A DNA stretch of 64,000 nucleotides from CADDYT01 sp035294125. GTDB lineage: Bacteria; Chloroflexota; Ktedonobacteria; Ktedonobacterales; Ktedonobacteraceae. The position numbers were made by a program, and so were the translations under genes. The notes beneath the pieces were generated by a model. It was not told where the DNA came from and searched no databases. It was given only the letters and a program-made list of their open reading frames with translations. The stretch spans positions 62,001 through 126,000 of the forward strand of contig DATGLM010000019.1 in the NCBI GenBank assembly GCA_035294125.1. The letters run 5' to 3'. Below are positions 1-8,608 of this stretch, one piece after another (within the stretch, counting starts at the first letter, position 1; every line of letters begins with the position of its first letter).

Positions 1-62
1 CAAGAGAGACGAGGCGTATGGAGGACGCGCCTCAATAACTATCAAGGGAAGAGGAAATCATT

Positions 63-635
63 ATGACAAAAGCAAACAAGGCTGGCTCTCCGCAGCCGCA
101 GAGTGGCGACAATATGGGGAAGACAACCAGCTCGAAGGGCCAGACCACGACCATCCGGGCCAAAGGCGATACTATGAAGAAGCCACCCATACAGACCTCC
201 ACTGCCTCGTCCCTGCCCGGTGCTGCAGCGCCGACAGGGCAAACGAGCAGGAGCAAGCAGAGCGGCAAAAGCAACAGGCCGACCATCGGCGGGACCGCCG
301 TCCCCGGCGCGAAGTCGACGCAGCCCAAAGTCATCTCCAACACCAATAATCCCCAGCAGCAACAGGCGGAGAGTTACAACCGCACCATGCGCCGCCGCAT
401 GCAAAAGATAGGGGCCGGTCCATACAGTGAGAATGCGGCTGTTAGCGCGCAGGAACGCCGCAAAAAGCGTATCGAACGCAAGAAGCGCAAGAGCGAAGAG
501 CTCAGACAGCAGGTGACGAGAGGGCAGCGCGTGAATCTTAGCCTGGGACGACGCAACACTATCTTTTTGATCGGGGTCGCCGTCCTGCTTATTGCCATCA
601 TCGTCATCGCTATCCTGCTGCGTCACCCATTTTAA
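63..635 (+). CDS. Tail-anchored basic hypothetical protein
   Basis: Unrecognised 190-residue protein. The first ~120 residues are low complexity (Ser, Thr, Lys, Gly, Pro, Gln) with no visible fold. Residues ~125-165 are strongly basic (RRKKRIERKKRKSEELR). The last ~25 residues form one hydrophobic segment (IFLIGVAVLLIAIIVIAILL) followed by RHPF, so it is probably a C-tail-anchored membrane protein with a disordered cytoplasmic part. The start is supported by a purine-rich GGGAAGAGGA just upstream. It stands alone, with convergent genes after it. No function is proposed. Confidence 0.7.
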   Translation: MTKANKAGSPQPQSGDNMGKTTSSKGQTTTIRAKGDTMKKPPIQTSTASSLPGAAAPTGQTSRSKQSGKSNRPTIGGTAVPGAKSTQPKVISNTNNPQQQQAESYNRTMRRRMQKIGAGPYSENAAVSAQERRKKRIERKKRKSEELRQQVTRGQRVNLSLGRRNTIFLIGVAVLLIAIIVIAILLRHPF

Positions 636-690
636 TCTAGCGGGCCGAGGTCGCCGCGATCCGCTCGTAGAGGCTATCACGGCTGGGGGG

Positions 691-969
691 CTACTCCACC
701 CCGATATCCCAGGCCTGTTGCAGGTCGGCGCGGGAGTAGCACTGGAAGGCCATGAGGGTGTTGGTGCGTGTGATGGCGGGAATCCTCACCATACGTTCGG
801 TGACGACTTCGGCCAGGTCCTCGTAGCGCTGCAGGCGCAGCAGAGCCACCAGGTCGTATTCGCCGGTGACGGAGTAGACCTCAGCTACACCGTCGATTTC
901 CAGCAGGCTCTGGGCCGTCTCGTTGACATGCCCGCGCTGGACGTTGATGAGCACGACAGCAGATACCAT
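691..969 (-). CDS. Stand-alone Lrp/AsnC ligand-binding (RAM) domain protein
   Basis: The 92-residue protein matches the C-terminal effector-binding domain of Lrp/AsnC regulators (MVSAVVLINVQRG start, GEYDLVALLR core, TRTNTLMAF near the end) but has no N-terminal HTH. Such stand-alone domains form ring oligomers that bind amino acids or other small effectors. ATG at 969 is chosen because AAAGGAG lies six bases upstream; the frame is open further 5' but without a better ribosome site. It lies downstream of the R2lox-like operon on the same strand, separated by 175 bases that carry an inverted repeat. Family is clear; the ligand is unknown. Confidence 0.85.
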   Translation of the reverse strand: MVSAVVLINVQRGHVNETAQSLLEIDGVAEVYSVTGEYDLVALLRLQRYEDLAEVVTERMVRIPAITRTNTLMAFQCYSRADLQQAWDIGVE

Positions 970-1021
970 GTGCATCTCCTTTCTACGTATTATGACATCT
1001 GTCAGCCTCCGCAGACCATCC

Positions 1022-1120
1022 ACAAGGGATGGCCCTACTATATACGTCCCCACCCGGTGCAGCTCTCAGGAATACACCAGCATTGTCTATAGTAGGACCA
1101 CTCCTCGTGGGGTGGCCTGC
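1022..1120. repeat. Intergenic inverted repeat (GTAGGGCCATCCC family), imperfect
   Basis: The left arm around 1022-1041 reads CAAGGGATGGCCCTACTATA. The right arm around 1088-1120 begins TATAGTAGGACCACTCC, so the arms are imperfectly complementary. The same core recurs at 31804 and, as a near-perfect pair, at 37860-37952. It fills the gap between the Lrp-like gene and the R2lox-like gene. Confidence 0.6.
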
Positions 1121-1144
1121 TATGCTCCTTTAAGACGGTGGTGG

Positions 1145-2086
1145 CTAGAATGGTGGCGGCGGCACGGTGGGTAGTTCCATGCTCAGGCCAATTACCTTGA
1201 CTTTTTTACGCAGCGAGTCCACGGCGTAGCGCGGCGTCACCCAGGGGTCTTGTTTAGCCTCCAGTATGCGCGGCACGTCCTCCGGGTCGGGTGAGATAGC
1301 CTCAAGCGCCGTGGTGACGTACTTGTTAATAGCATTATAGACGATTTGCGCGTTGGCTGCGTCGCGCTGGATCATGTCGCGCAGGAATTTGACGCCGAAA
1401 ACGACGTGGCGCGACTCGTCGCGGGCAACGGCGGTGAAGCCGCCCCGGAAGGCGGGGAAGAGATTGTACTGGCGATAGAGTTCCAGAATGCCGCGCTGCC
1501 CCGCCAGGGCCATTGTCCCCTCGATGATGACATGGTAGAGAGTGATGCCCTCAACCAGGTTTGCCATGTTGCCCGGATCGCGACAAATACGGTCCGCAAC
1601 GTCATTCAATGCCTCGATGAGGATGTATTTCATCTTTTGCCCCATGTACTGCTCCGCTACGCCCAGTTCGGCCTCCAGCGTCTCTTTCTCAATGCCAAGA
1701 ACCTCGCGGAAGAAGCGGTCGAAGAAGACAGTGTGGCGGGCCTCGTCGACAGTCTGCGTGGTGATGAAGATGCGCATATCTTCATCCGGCATCGCGATGG
1801 CGTAGGGCGAGAGGGTATCGGTGACGGAAGCCTCGCCCCTGAAGAAGGCGGAGAGGCCATACATGCGCATCTCACGCTCTTCGGGCGGCATCCCTTCCCA
1901 TTGCTTGCGGTCGAAGCTGAAATCGATATCCTGCGCCTTCCACTGCTGGCGCTCCCAGCGATAGTAGAGTTCGCGATACGTCGGCAAGTGAACCAGCCCC
2001 TCATCAATGATGCGCAGCACGTTATCGATGGGGGTCTGCTGTAACTCATTTAACGATGCATTTTCAAGGGGCATATCAATGGACAT
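1145..2086 (-). CDS. R2-like ligand-binding oxidase (R2lox-type ferritin-fold protein)
   Basis: A 313-residue ferritin-like di-metal carboxylate protein of the ribonucleotide reductase R2 superfamily. Metal ligands are visible as E85 (FFRGEAS), E115/H118 (DEARH), E189 (VIIEG) and E224/H227 (DESRH). V88, three residues after the first Glu ligand, and Y184, five before E189, sit where R2lox enzymes form their Val-Tyr ether cross-link. This favours a Mn/Fe R2lox oxidase over a true ribonucleotide reductase beta chain, and no alpha subunit lies nearby. It overlaps the upstream acyl-CoA ligase gene by 11 bases, so it is the last gene of a maoC-ligase-R2lox operon and may act on an acyl or fatty substrate. 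Substrate is inferred only. Confidence 0.85.
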   Translation of the reverse strand: MSIDMPLENASLNELQQTPIDNVLRIIDEGLVHLPTYRELYYRWERQQWKAQDIDFSFDRKQWEGMPPEEREMRMYGLSAFFRGEASVTDTLSPYAIAMPDEDMRIFITTQTVDEARHTVFFDRFFREVLGIEKETLEAELGVAEQYMGQKMKYILIEALNDVADRICRDPGNMANLVEGITLYHVIIEGTMALAGQRGILELYRQYNLFPAFRGGFTAVARDESRHVVFGVKFLRDMIQRDAANAQIVYNAINKYVTTALEAISPDPEDVPRILEAKQDPWVTPRYAVDSLRKKVKVIGLSMELPTVPPPPF

Positions 2087-3695
2087 GGCGTTTCCTTAGC
2101 TCCTTTTTGTCGATCTTGCCCACGGCATTTCTGGGCAGGGTGTCTACAAACTCAATCTCGCTCGGCGTTTTGTAATTCGCCAGCGACTCGCGGCAGAAGG
2201 CTTTCAGTTCCTCGGCGTCCACCGGCTCGCGAGCCACGACGAAGGCTTTGACCTCTTCACCCATGCGCGGCGAGGGAATGCCGATCACCGCCGATTCGAT
2301 GACGGTAGGGTGGCAATTGAGCACCTCTTCGACATCACGCGGGTAGATGTTGAAGCCGCCGCGAATAATCAGGTCTTTCTTCCGTTCGACAATATACAGA
2401 TACCCCTCTTCGTCAAAGCGGCCCATGTCGCCGGTATGTAGCCAGCCGTTGCGCAAGGCGCTGCGCGTCTCCTCTGGCATGTTGTAATACCCCTGCATGA
2501 CATTGGGGCCGCGAGCAATCACTTCACCCACTTCACCCACCGGCACCTGCTGGTCGTCCTCGTCCACGATCTGGATTTCTACGCCCGCCAGCGGCTTGCC
2601 CACCGAGCCGGGCCGCACCTCCATCTCTCTCGTATGACCGGTCAGCGCCGCGCTGGCCTCCGTCAGGCCATAGCCCTCCAGGATGCGACATCCGAACTTC
2701 TGCTCGAAGCCCTGCAAGATGGCTACCGGCAGGGGAGCAGAACCGCTCACGCAGTATTCCAGGCTGCTTGTATCGTACTTATCGGCGTCGGGCGAGTGGA
2801 GCAGGGCCACAAACATGGCCGGGACGCCCGCGAAGCCGGTAATGCGATAGCGTTCAATAGCCGAGAGTACCGCGCTCGTATCAAAGCGGGGATGCATGAC
2901 GATGGTGGCCCCGCTCAGATAGGCGACATTGGAGACGAGCAGACCAAAGCTGTGCGCCAGTGGCAGAACTGCCAGTTGCACCTCCTCGCTGCGCGGAGCC
3001 AGTGCTTCAGCCTCGCCCGCGCCGCCCATTGCATTAGCAATCAGGTTGCGATGTGTCAGCATCACGCCCTTCGGATTACCCGTCGTCCCCGACGTATAGA
3101 TTGTTACCGCCGTGTCATCGAGCGCGGGTGTGATGTCCGGCAGGTCTTCCAGGTAATGGTCGGCATACTCCGCTCCGCGTGCTTGCACATCTTCATAGCG
3201 ATGTACGGTATAAGCCGCGCTGTTCTCCCGCGCGGGCGCATCGGCCAGTCCTGTGGAAATAATGTGCTGCATGGTCGGCACATCAGCCAGCGTGGCGCCC
3301 AGCAGGGGCAGCAGGATCGAACTGGTAACCACTGCCTTTGCCCCGGAATTTTGCGCGATGTAGCGCACTTCCGGCGCTTTCAGCAGCGGCATGATGGGTA
3401 TAATGACCGCTCCGACACGAGCAATCGCCTGATACGCGATAATCACCTGCGGGCTGTTCACCATCATCACAATGACGCGGTCACCTGGCTGGACGCCCAG
3501 GACGCGCAATCCTGCCGCCAACTGCACGGCCTCGCGAGCAACCTCCACATTGGTATACTCTCTCACCTCCTGCTTTTGCTGATCTTCATAGATCAACATT
3601 TTATACGTACCGAAACGCCGACAGTTGGAGATGGAGAGATCATATAACGAGCGCAGTTCCTGGTCGCCTGGCCGCGCTTCTTCGCCTGTCGTCAT
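2076..3695 (-). CDS. AMP-dependent acyl-CoA ligase (class I adenylate-forming)
   Basis: A 539-residue acyl-CoA synthetase that activates a carboxylic acid to acyl-AMP and then acyl-CoA. The P-loop motif YTSGTTGNPKG, the GYGLTE motif (A5), the hinge region WLHTGDMGRFDEEGYL and the C-terminal NAVGKIDKKELRK lysine motif are all present, so it should be catalytically complete. ATG at 3695 overlaps the stop of the upstream maoC-like gene (ATGA) and has GAGGTG upstream; a longer frame to 3788 is rejected because it would run through that gene. With a MaoC hydratase and an R2lox-like oxidase in the same transcript, a fatty or aromatic acid modification pathway is likely. Substrate unknown. Confidence 0.92.
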   Translation of the reverse strand: MTTGEEARPGDQELRSLYDLSISNCRRFGTYKMLIYEDQQKQEVREYTNVEVAREAVQLAAGLRVLGVQPGDRVIVMMVNSPQVIIAYQAIARVGAVIIPIMPLLKAPEVRYIAQNSGAKAVVTSSILLPLLGATLADVPTMQHIISTGLADAPARENSAAYTVHRYEDVQARGAEYADHYLEDLPDITPALDDTAVTIYTSGTTGNPKGVMLTHRNLIANAMGGAGEAEALAPRSEEVQLAVLPLAHSFGLLVSNVAYLSGATIVMHPRFDTSAVLSAIERYRITGFAGVPAMFVALLHSPDADKYDTSSLEYCVSGSAPLPVAILQGFEQKFGCRILEGYGLTEASAALTGHTREMEVRPGSVGKPLAGVEIQIVDEDDQQVPVGEVGEVIARGPNVMQGYYNMPEETRSALRNGWLHTGDMGRFDEEGYLYIVERKKDLIIRGGFNIYPRDVEEVLNCHPTVIESAVIGIPSPRMGEEVKAFVVAREPVDAEELKAFCRESLANYKTPSEIEFVDTLPRNAVGKIDKKELRKRHVH

Positions 3696-4141
3696 GCCTG
3701 CACCTCGCTGCTGTCTCTCACGAGGGGAAGAGAAAGCACTCCTTTGCCAATGGTAACTTTCTCGCCGCGCTGGTTTTGCGCCCAGCACTCAACGGTTATG
3801 ACCTCGCGGTCGTCGTCACCTGTGCGCTCCTGGACGACGCCCTCACAGGTAATAGTATCGCCCAGACGCACCATATTGACGAAGCGCACGTTGATCTGGG
3901 CGATAAACGCGCCGGGAATGCCTGCTATCTGCTGCTCGAGAAATTGCCCCAGGAAGGCCATGCTCAGCATGCCATGCGCGATGACGCCGCCGAGTCCAAC
4001 GCGCCGCGCTACCTCTTCATCGAGGTGGATGGGGTTGTGGTCGCCGGAAGCATCGGCATAACGCCGTAACTGCCCCTGTGTGATCGCCGGTTTGACAAGT
4101 GGAGAGAGCGCTTCTCCAACGCCTGTGTTCAAGATGCTCAT
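3692..4141 (-). CDS. MaoC-like (R)-specific enoyl-CoA hydratase / dehydratase
   Basis: A hot-dog-fold protein of about 149 residues. The MaoC hydratase signature is present: ASGDHNPIHLDEE with the catalytic Asp/His pair, followed by GGVIAHGMLSMAFLG. These enzymes hydrate trans-2-enoyl-CoA or related thioesters. ATG at 4141 (MSILNTG) is chosen as it begins the conserved domain; the frame extends to 4204. It is the first gene of the three-gene operon and is joined to the acyl-CoA ligase by an ATGA overlap. Confidence 0.88.
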   Translation of the reverse strand: MSILNTGVGEALSPLVKPAITQGQLRRYADASGDHNPIHLDEEVARRVGLGGVIAHGMLSMAFLGQFLEQQIAGIPGAFIAQINVRFVNMVRLGDTITCEGVVQERTGDDDREVITVECWAQNQRGEKVTIGKGVLSLPLVRDSSEVQA

Positions 4142-4278
4142 TCTCTGTTGCCCCTGTTCTAAACTTGCACCAGGATACGATAATGCACTTCCGCAGGCGC
4201 GCACTGTAATACGCGCCTACAAGCTACCTGTTGTCTCAACAATGTATCATCTTTTTCAGGGTAAGGGCAAGGGGAAGC

Positions 4279-4764
4279 TCAAAAGACAGGGTGCATGCTG
4301 CGCCAGGCGCTGGGCGGAAGTTCAAGCACCGCCGGTACCCAGCCCGGTTCGCCATAGAGTACCGTGCCGTTCCACTTGAGGTTCTTACAGAAGAAACGGT
4401 AGCGAACCTGCCAGCGCCCGCCCACTTTCTGTTTCTCATGGCAGGCTGTGTCCAGTCCCAGTTGAAAACTGAGCAACTGAGCATAGTAGGGCTGCAGGCG
4501 ATACTCCATATCATCGGTGTCCAGTTCGTGATCGGTAAAGGACATCTGAAGATCGAAGCAGAAGGGGTACTCGCTTACCTCCGGGTCGCGATCCTCCTCA
4601 TCGGCCTCGTGAATCAGCACAAGCATCCCAAGCATCTCGAACTGGAAATATGATGAACCGGCAAAAAGATTCTGCCGGAATGGAGGTAGGGAAAATACAT
4701 CGCGTATCTCTGTCGCAAGCTGTGGCAAAGACTTATCCGTCTTGATACAAATTTGAAACGACAT
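4279..4764 (-). CDS. Hypothetical protein, 161 residues
   Basis: Not recognised. The protein starts MSFQICIKTDKSLPQLATEI and is soluble, with acidic stretches (HEADEEDRDPEVSEY) and an aromatic C-terminal part (WQVRYRFFCKNLKWNG, GEPGWVPAVLELP). No signal peptide or membrane segment is visible. ATG at 4764 is preferred over 4878 because AAGGAG lies seven bases upstream. It is a monocistronic gene transcribed toward nothing obvious on its strand. Confidence 0.65.
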   Translation of the reverse strand: MSFQICIKTDKSLPQLATEIRDVFSLPPFRQNLFAGSSYFQFEMLGMLVLIHEADEEDRDPEVSEYPFCFDLQMSFTDHELDTDDMEYRLQPYYAQLLSFQLGLDTACHEKQKVGGRWQVRYRFFCKNLKWNGTVLYGEPGWVPAVLELPPSAWRSMHPVF

Positions 4765-4973
4765 GCCTCGGCTCCTTCTACATGGAAGGCTTTCATGCAA
4801 TGCAATCGTCAGGAGTGTCTGTCCTGATGGCATCATCTTACGCTCCTGAAGAAGGGGTGTCAAGTTGAGGAGTTTCATTCTCTCCCTTGCAACCTCTGGC
4901 GCTCGTTGATATACTTGGAAGAAGGTGCTTTGAAGTTAAAGGCATCTATCAAGATTGTTTGCTTAGATGAGGA

Positions 4974-5813
4974 GTGAAAACAGCGGTCATGGCTGCCGCG
5001 CAAAGAAAGTCTGCACGCGCTGCACGCGCTGCACCTGCGGCACCGGCGCCTCCGCCACGAGAGGACAGGCCGGTTTTGCACTGCGACGAGACGGTGCAGC
5101 GATGGTTGGATTACTACTGGCAAAAACTGCGTCTCCCTCAGCACGAGCGCGCCTCGCTTGCGCTGACGCAGAATCGACAGGAATATATGAAGTGGACAGG
5201 GAAGAGGCTGAATCTCATGGTGCTGGGCTGCTACTGCTATCTGCCTGCCCCGACTGTAGCAGCCACACCAGTCCTACCGGATCGACCGGCAAGACCGAAC
5301 AGGTCAACCCCGAAACCGGCCAGGTCTCGCGCACCGCTTGTTCATCCCTATGTTATCCCGATAGGAACAGCGCCGGAACTGCCCGGCTTCGAGGAATTTC
5401 GTAATGCGGCGACACCATCCTCGCAGCCGGGGCACCGGCACCTGATCTTCATAGAGCCGGACATGCAACCTCAATCCATCGAGGTCACCGTGGCACACGA
5501 ACTGATTCATCTGGCGGACCGCGTCAATGGCATGCCGCGCCGCCATCGCCATCATGGCTACGACTCAATCGCCGCTGACGAGGCCGCTGTTACCGGCTAC
5601 GGGCTGGAAGAATTGCGCCGCCTGCTGCATGAAGAGAGCGCCCGGCGCGAGCGCCTGCGCCGCGAACGCCGCCCCATCCGCTATCTCTACCAGTGTCCCA
5701 ACTGCGGCAGAGAGTATCCACGCGCCCGGCGCTACTCCCACGCAGTCTCATGCAGCCACTGCGACAAAAGCTACAATCCCCGCTTCCAACTCCATCTGAA
5801 AGCATCGGTGTGA
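4974..5813 (+). CDS. SprT-like zinc metalloprotease with C-terminal zinc ribbon
   Basis: About 279 residues. An Ala/Pro/Arg-rich N-terminus is followed by a middle domain with the metalloprotease motif AHELIHLAD (HExxH). The C-terminal ribbon has two Cys pairs, CPNCG and CSHCD, about 21 residues apart. This layout (HExxH then a CxxC...CxxC ribbon) fits the SprT-like family, known for DNA-protein crosslink proteolysis in eukaryotes; its bacterial role is less clear. The start is uncertain: GTG at 4974 overlaps its own GGAG, while ATG at 4989 is a little too far from it. The stop codon lies inside a 37-bp hairpin. Confidence 0.75.
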   Translation: MKTAVMAAAQRKSARAARAAPAAPAPPPREDRPVLHCDETVQRWLDYYWQKLRLPQHERASLALTQNRQEYMKWTGKRLNLMVLGCYCYLPAPTVAATPVLPDRPARPNRSTPKPARSRAPLVHPYVIPIGTAPELPGFEEFRNAATPSSQPGHRHLIFIEPDMQPQSIEVTVAHELIHLADRVNGMPRRHRHHGYDSIAADEAAVTGYGLEELRRLLHEESARRERLRRERRPIRYLYQCPNCGREYPRARRYSHAVSCSHCDKSYNPRFQLHLKASV

Positions 5814-5893
5814 TAGGAGGAAAGCAACAGGAAAAGGCTGACTTGCTGAACGAAGCTCAGCAAGTCAGCCTTTTCCTGTTGCTTTCCTCCTAT
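5813..5893. terminator. Perfect 37-bp hairpin, bidirectional terminator
   Basis: Arms 5813-5849 and 5857-5893 are exact reverse complements with a 7-base loop. The hairpin covers the stop codons of both convergent genes (SprT-like and ccsA), so it can only act at their 3' ends. A run of T follows on the plus strand. Confidence 0.9.
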
Positions 5894-7029
5894 TTTGCAT
5901 AGCTGTGCAGGCTGGGGACGAAGAAGCTGACGCCATAGTAGGTGAAGAGGGTGGCGGCGAAGCCGATGGTGAGCAGCCAGCCCGCCCGTTTGCCACGCCA
6001 GCCCCGAATGCCGCGTGCGTGCAGGTAAACGGCGTAGATCAGCCAGGTGATGAGGGCCGACGTCTCCTTCGGGTCCCAGCTCCAATAGGAACCCCAGGCG
6101 TAGTTAGCCCAGTAGGCGCCCAGGATGAGTGTCAGTGCCAGCAGCGGGAAACCGACGATGACGGCCTTGTAGCCCAGTTCGTCGGCGGCCTCAGCCGAAG
6201 GGAGCCAGGCGAAACGACGTCCCTCACCACCCTGCACGAGAATAATCAGCCCGGCACCGAAGGCCACGCTGAAAAGCGCGTAGGCAAAGATCGCCATCGA
6301 AACATGCACCGTCAGAATAGGCTGATCTTGCAGCGCCGGTATCAGAGACGTTGAGTCACCTATGAGATTGTAGGCGGAACCGATGAAGAGAGCAATACCT
6401 ACCGTCACCACGGCCAGCAGGCAGACGTAAAGGCCCCAGGCGCGCACGCGCTCGTGGAAGCGCGCCTCGAAGATCAGGTAGCAGAGCAGGAGGGCGATAG
6501 TGAAACTGATGCTAAACTCGTACAGGTTACTCCACGGCGCGTGCTGCTCGACAATCGTGCGAAAGATTTGCGACATGGTGAGCGCAAAGACCGTCATCCA
6601 GCCAATGGCAGTGCCGACGCGCCCGATAGCTATCAGGCCGGAATTGAGCGCGATGGGAACCTCGCCATCCGGCTGCTCGCGCAGCACGACTTCAGAGGCT
6701 GGCTTTGTGGCTTCCGGAACCACAGCCCCCGGCATATCCGCTGCTGCCACAGGGGTCAGCGTCGCTATGCTCGTCACACCGGCTCCTGCCGCACTCGCTG
6801 CATGTACAGAAGGAACGGCAGCGCCAACCCTCCCGCTAGTTTTACTGACAGCCTGACTGCCGCTTTTCTCCAGTCCTACTGTCTTCGCCAGCCGCGCAGC
6901 GCCAATTGTATACCAGAGGTAGGCCAGCGTCATCACGACCAGCATACAAAGGCCGGCGGAGAAAAAATAGACTGAGGCCGTTCCCAGACCGGATGTTCCA
7001 CTTGTTGCCGCAATAGATAAAAGCTGCAT
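5890..7029 (-). CDS. ccsA: Cytochrome c biogenesis protein CcsA/ResC type
   Basis: A 379-residue polytopic membrane protein of the system II haem-handling family. The tryptophan-rich WWD-like region is seen as WGSYWSWDPKETSALITW, with a flanking His in TVHVSMAIFAY and another in VYLHARG for haem ligation. Its usual role is to present haem for attachment to apocytochrome c outside the membrane, working with CcsB/ResB, which is not in this window. Unusually, residues ~45-115 between the first helix and the conserved core form a long Ala/Pro/Thr/Val-rich linker. GAGGA lies before the ATG. It is convergent with the SprT-like gene. Confidence 0.88.
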   Translation of the reverse strand: MQLLSIAATSGTSGLGTASVYFFSAGLCMLVVMTLAYLWYTIGAARLAKTVGLEKSGSQAVSKTSGRVGAAVPSVHAASAAGAGVTSIATLTPVAAADMPGAVVPEATKPASEVVLREQPDGEVPIALNSGLIAIGRVGTAIGWMTVFALTMSQIFRTIVEQHAPWSNLYEFSISFTIALLLCYLIFEARFHERVRAWGLYVCLLAVVTVGIALFIGSAYNLIGDSTSLIPALQDQPILTVHVSMAIFAYALFSVAFGAGLIILVQGGEGRRFAWLPSAEAADELGYKAVIVGFPLLALTLILGAYWANYAWGSYWSWDPKETSALITWLIYAVYLHARGIRGWRGKRAGWLLTIGFAATLFTYYGVSFFVPSLHSYAK

Positions 7030-7141
7030 AACTTTCCTCGATTATAGAGACACATGACAGGACATTGCCCGTCATGTCTTTGCCAGTACCAGAAACAAAC
7101 AGATACTCTGCATAAGATAGTAGCATAGCAGGGAAAGAGCG

Positions 7142-7735
7142 TCAAACGATAGCCAGTTCGCGCTGGAGTTCGCCCAGCCAGTCGAGGAGGGAGCGCGTCT
7201 GGTAGATACGCCCGCGCAAAACCACGTGATCGAAAAAAGCCGTGTCGCTATTTCCACCGTTTGCGCCTTCGTTCCTACTTCCTGCCTCCACACTCTCTGC
7301 CGCGAGCGTTTCAGCATGCTGGCGCGCTTCCAGGTGGTCGAGGAATTGCTGGCAGGCGATAATCTGCCGATCGATTAGTGGGCGTGTCTGCTCCGGCAGG
7401 AAGCGGCGCACGAAGTAGAGTTTTATAAGGAACAGAATGCGCACCTCGCGTGGCTTCTCCACGGGCTGCGTGAGCCACCGGAAAAATACCTCGCGCCCGG
7501 CTGCTGTGAGGTGGAAGACCTTGCGCGGCGGCTTCGTTCCCTGCAACTCCAACTGCGATTCAATATAATGCAGCCGCTCCAACTTTTTGAGGAAGGCATA
7601 CATCTGGCTCATCTCCAGATGAACAATCTCCCCCAACATCCCACTTTCAAACTGCTGGAACATCTCATAGCCATGCATGGGCTGGCCCTCCAGCAGCCCC
7701 AGAATAGCATATTCCGCTGGTTCGCTCACATGCAT
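7142..7735 (-). CDS. PadR-family transcriptional regulator
   Basis: A 197-residue protein. The N-terminal winged helix is typical of PadR: YAILGLLEGQPMHGYEMFQQF, then QMYAFLKKLERLHYI and PPRKVFHLTAAGREVF. The C-terminal half is a helical PadR-type dimerisation region (residues ~90-190) with a Gly/Asn/Glu-rich insertion near 145-165. It is likely a repressor responding to a small molecule. GGAGG lies 11 bases before the ATG. The target may be its own promoter or the divergent HD gene; no operator was identified firmly. Confidence 0.9.
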   Translation of the reverse strand: MHVSEPAEYAILGLLEGQPMHGYEMFQQFESGMLGEIVHLEMSQMYAFLKKLERLHYIESQLELQGTKPPRKVFHLTAAGREVFFRWLTQPVEKPREVRILFLIKLYFVRRFLPEQTRPLIDRQIIACQQFLDHLEARQHAETLAAESVEAGSRNEGANGGNSDTAFFDHVVLRGRIYQTRSLLDWLGELQRELAIV

Positions 7736-8080
7736 ACGCCGTTCTCCCTCCTTTCCCGCTCCTGATATATCATACCAGTAAGGCCAACGTTATTATAAGG
7801 TACTGGCAAAGACAGGGCAAGCAGGTAAGTTGCCTTCTGCTGTGCGGATAACAGGATGAGAATTTAGTCAGGCCATAAAAATATTCATAAAATTAGTCGA
7901 AGTGTGCTAAAAGAGGTGGCAGGAGGCGATACTTGCCTTAAGCAGCTATCCACGCTATTTTGAACAAGAGGTGTTCAAAATATGGCGAGCAGCGCAAGGA
8001 ATTGTCCCGATGGATATCCTGAAATAAAAAAGGTCCTTGAAAGGTAGTTTCTGTGACGCAAGCAGTGTATAATCAGGGCC
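7736..8080. other. Divergent intergenic region with 11-bp palindrome
   Basis: This 345-base gap separates the divergent padR and HD genes and holds no gene. It contains an 11-bp inverted repeat, 7956-7966 and 7972-7982 (TATTTTGAACA with its complement, 5-base loop), which could be an operator. A TATAAT lies at 8068-8073. Confidence 0.5.
8068..8073 (+). promoter_or_regulatory. -10 box (TATAAT) of a probably leaderless HD gene
   Basis: TATAAT ends seven bases before the ATG at 8081. The transcript would then begin at or next to the start codon. No ribosome site precedes this ATG. No good -35 is seen at 17 bases. Confidence 0.5.
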
Positions 8081-8605
8081 ATGAGGAAGAATAAATGGTT
8101 GCGTGCGATTGTTTACCGGATGGGACAGGTGCGACAACAGCTTGGGCCGGTCGCCCCGCTCTCGGCTGAAGAGCGGGCAGAAGTGGCGCGCTGGCTGCCT
8201 ATGCGGGCGCAAGAACTATTTAATACGATGTCTGCTGCCGATCAGCGTCATTCATTAAGGGTGTGCAGGGGCTTGCAGGAACGCGGATGTAGGGACGCGG
8301 AGCTGCTGGCGGCGGCGCTGCTGCATGATGTAGGCAAGGCGCAGGGGCGCGTCCCCTTCTGGACGCGCCCGGCCATCGTCATTGGCAAGCGCGTAGCTCC
8401 TGGTTTGCTCTCGCGCCTGACCAGCTATCCGGTCAGGAGTAAGGGCTGGCGGCGTTCGCTCAGCTATGCCTGGCATCATGCCAATGTTGGAGCCGATCTG
8501 GCCGAGGCCGCCGGGCTTTCAGCGCGAACCGTGCTCTATATTCGCACGCACCACCAGCCAGATGGCCCGGCGGCGCAATTACACCTGGTAGATGAGGTAT
8601 CTTAG
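8081..8605 (+). CDS. HD-domain phosphohydrolase-like protein
   Basis: A 174-residue protein with an HD-superfamily core: H in DQRHSLRVCR, the HD pair in ALLHDVGKAQGR, and later His residues in AWHHANVG and RTHHQPDG that would complete the metal site. Such proteins hydrolyse phosphate esters, often of nucleotides. It is followed three bases after its stop by scpA, so the two are probably co-transcribed. Substrate not predictable. Confidence 0.85.
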   Translation: MRKNKWLRAIVYRMGQVRQQLGPVAPLSAEERAEVARWLPMRAQELFNTMSAADQRHSLRVCRGLQERGCRDAELLAAALLHDVGKAQGRVPFWTRPAIVIGKRVAPGLLSRLTSYPVRSKGWRRSLSYAWHHANVGADLAEAAGLSARTVLYIRTHHQPDGPAAQLHLVDEVS

Positions 8606-8608
8606 AAG

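Noticed and set aside
1145..2086. Annotation as ribonucleotide reductase beta chain
   Set aside because: The Val and Tyr at the R2lox cross-link positions, and the lack of an alpha subunit gene nearby, favour R2lox.
2634..3647. Open frame of 337 codons on the plus strand
   Set aside because: Shadow of the acyl-CoA ligase gene, no ribosome site or recognised domain.
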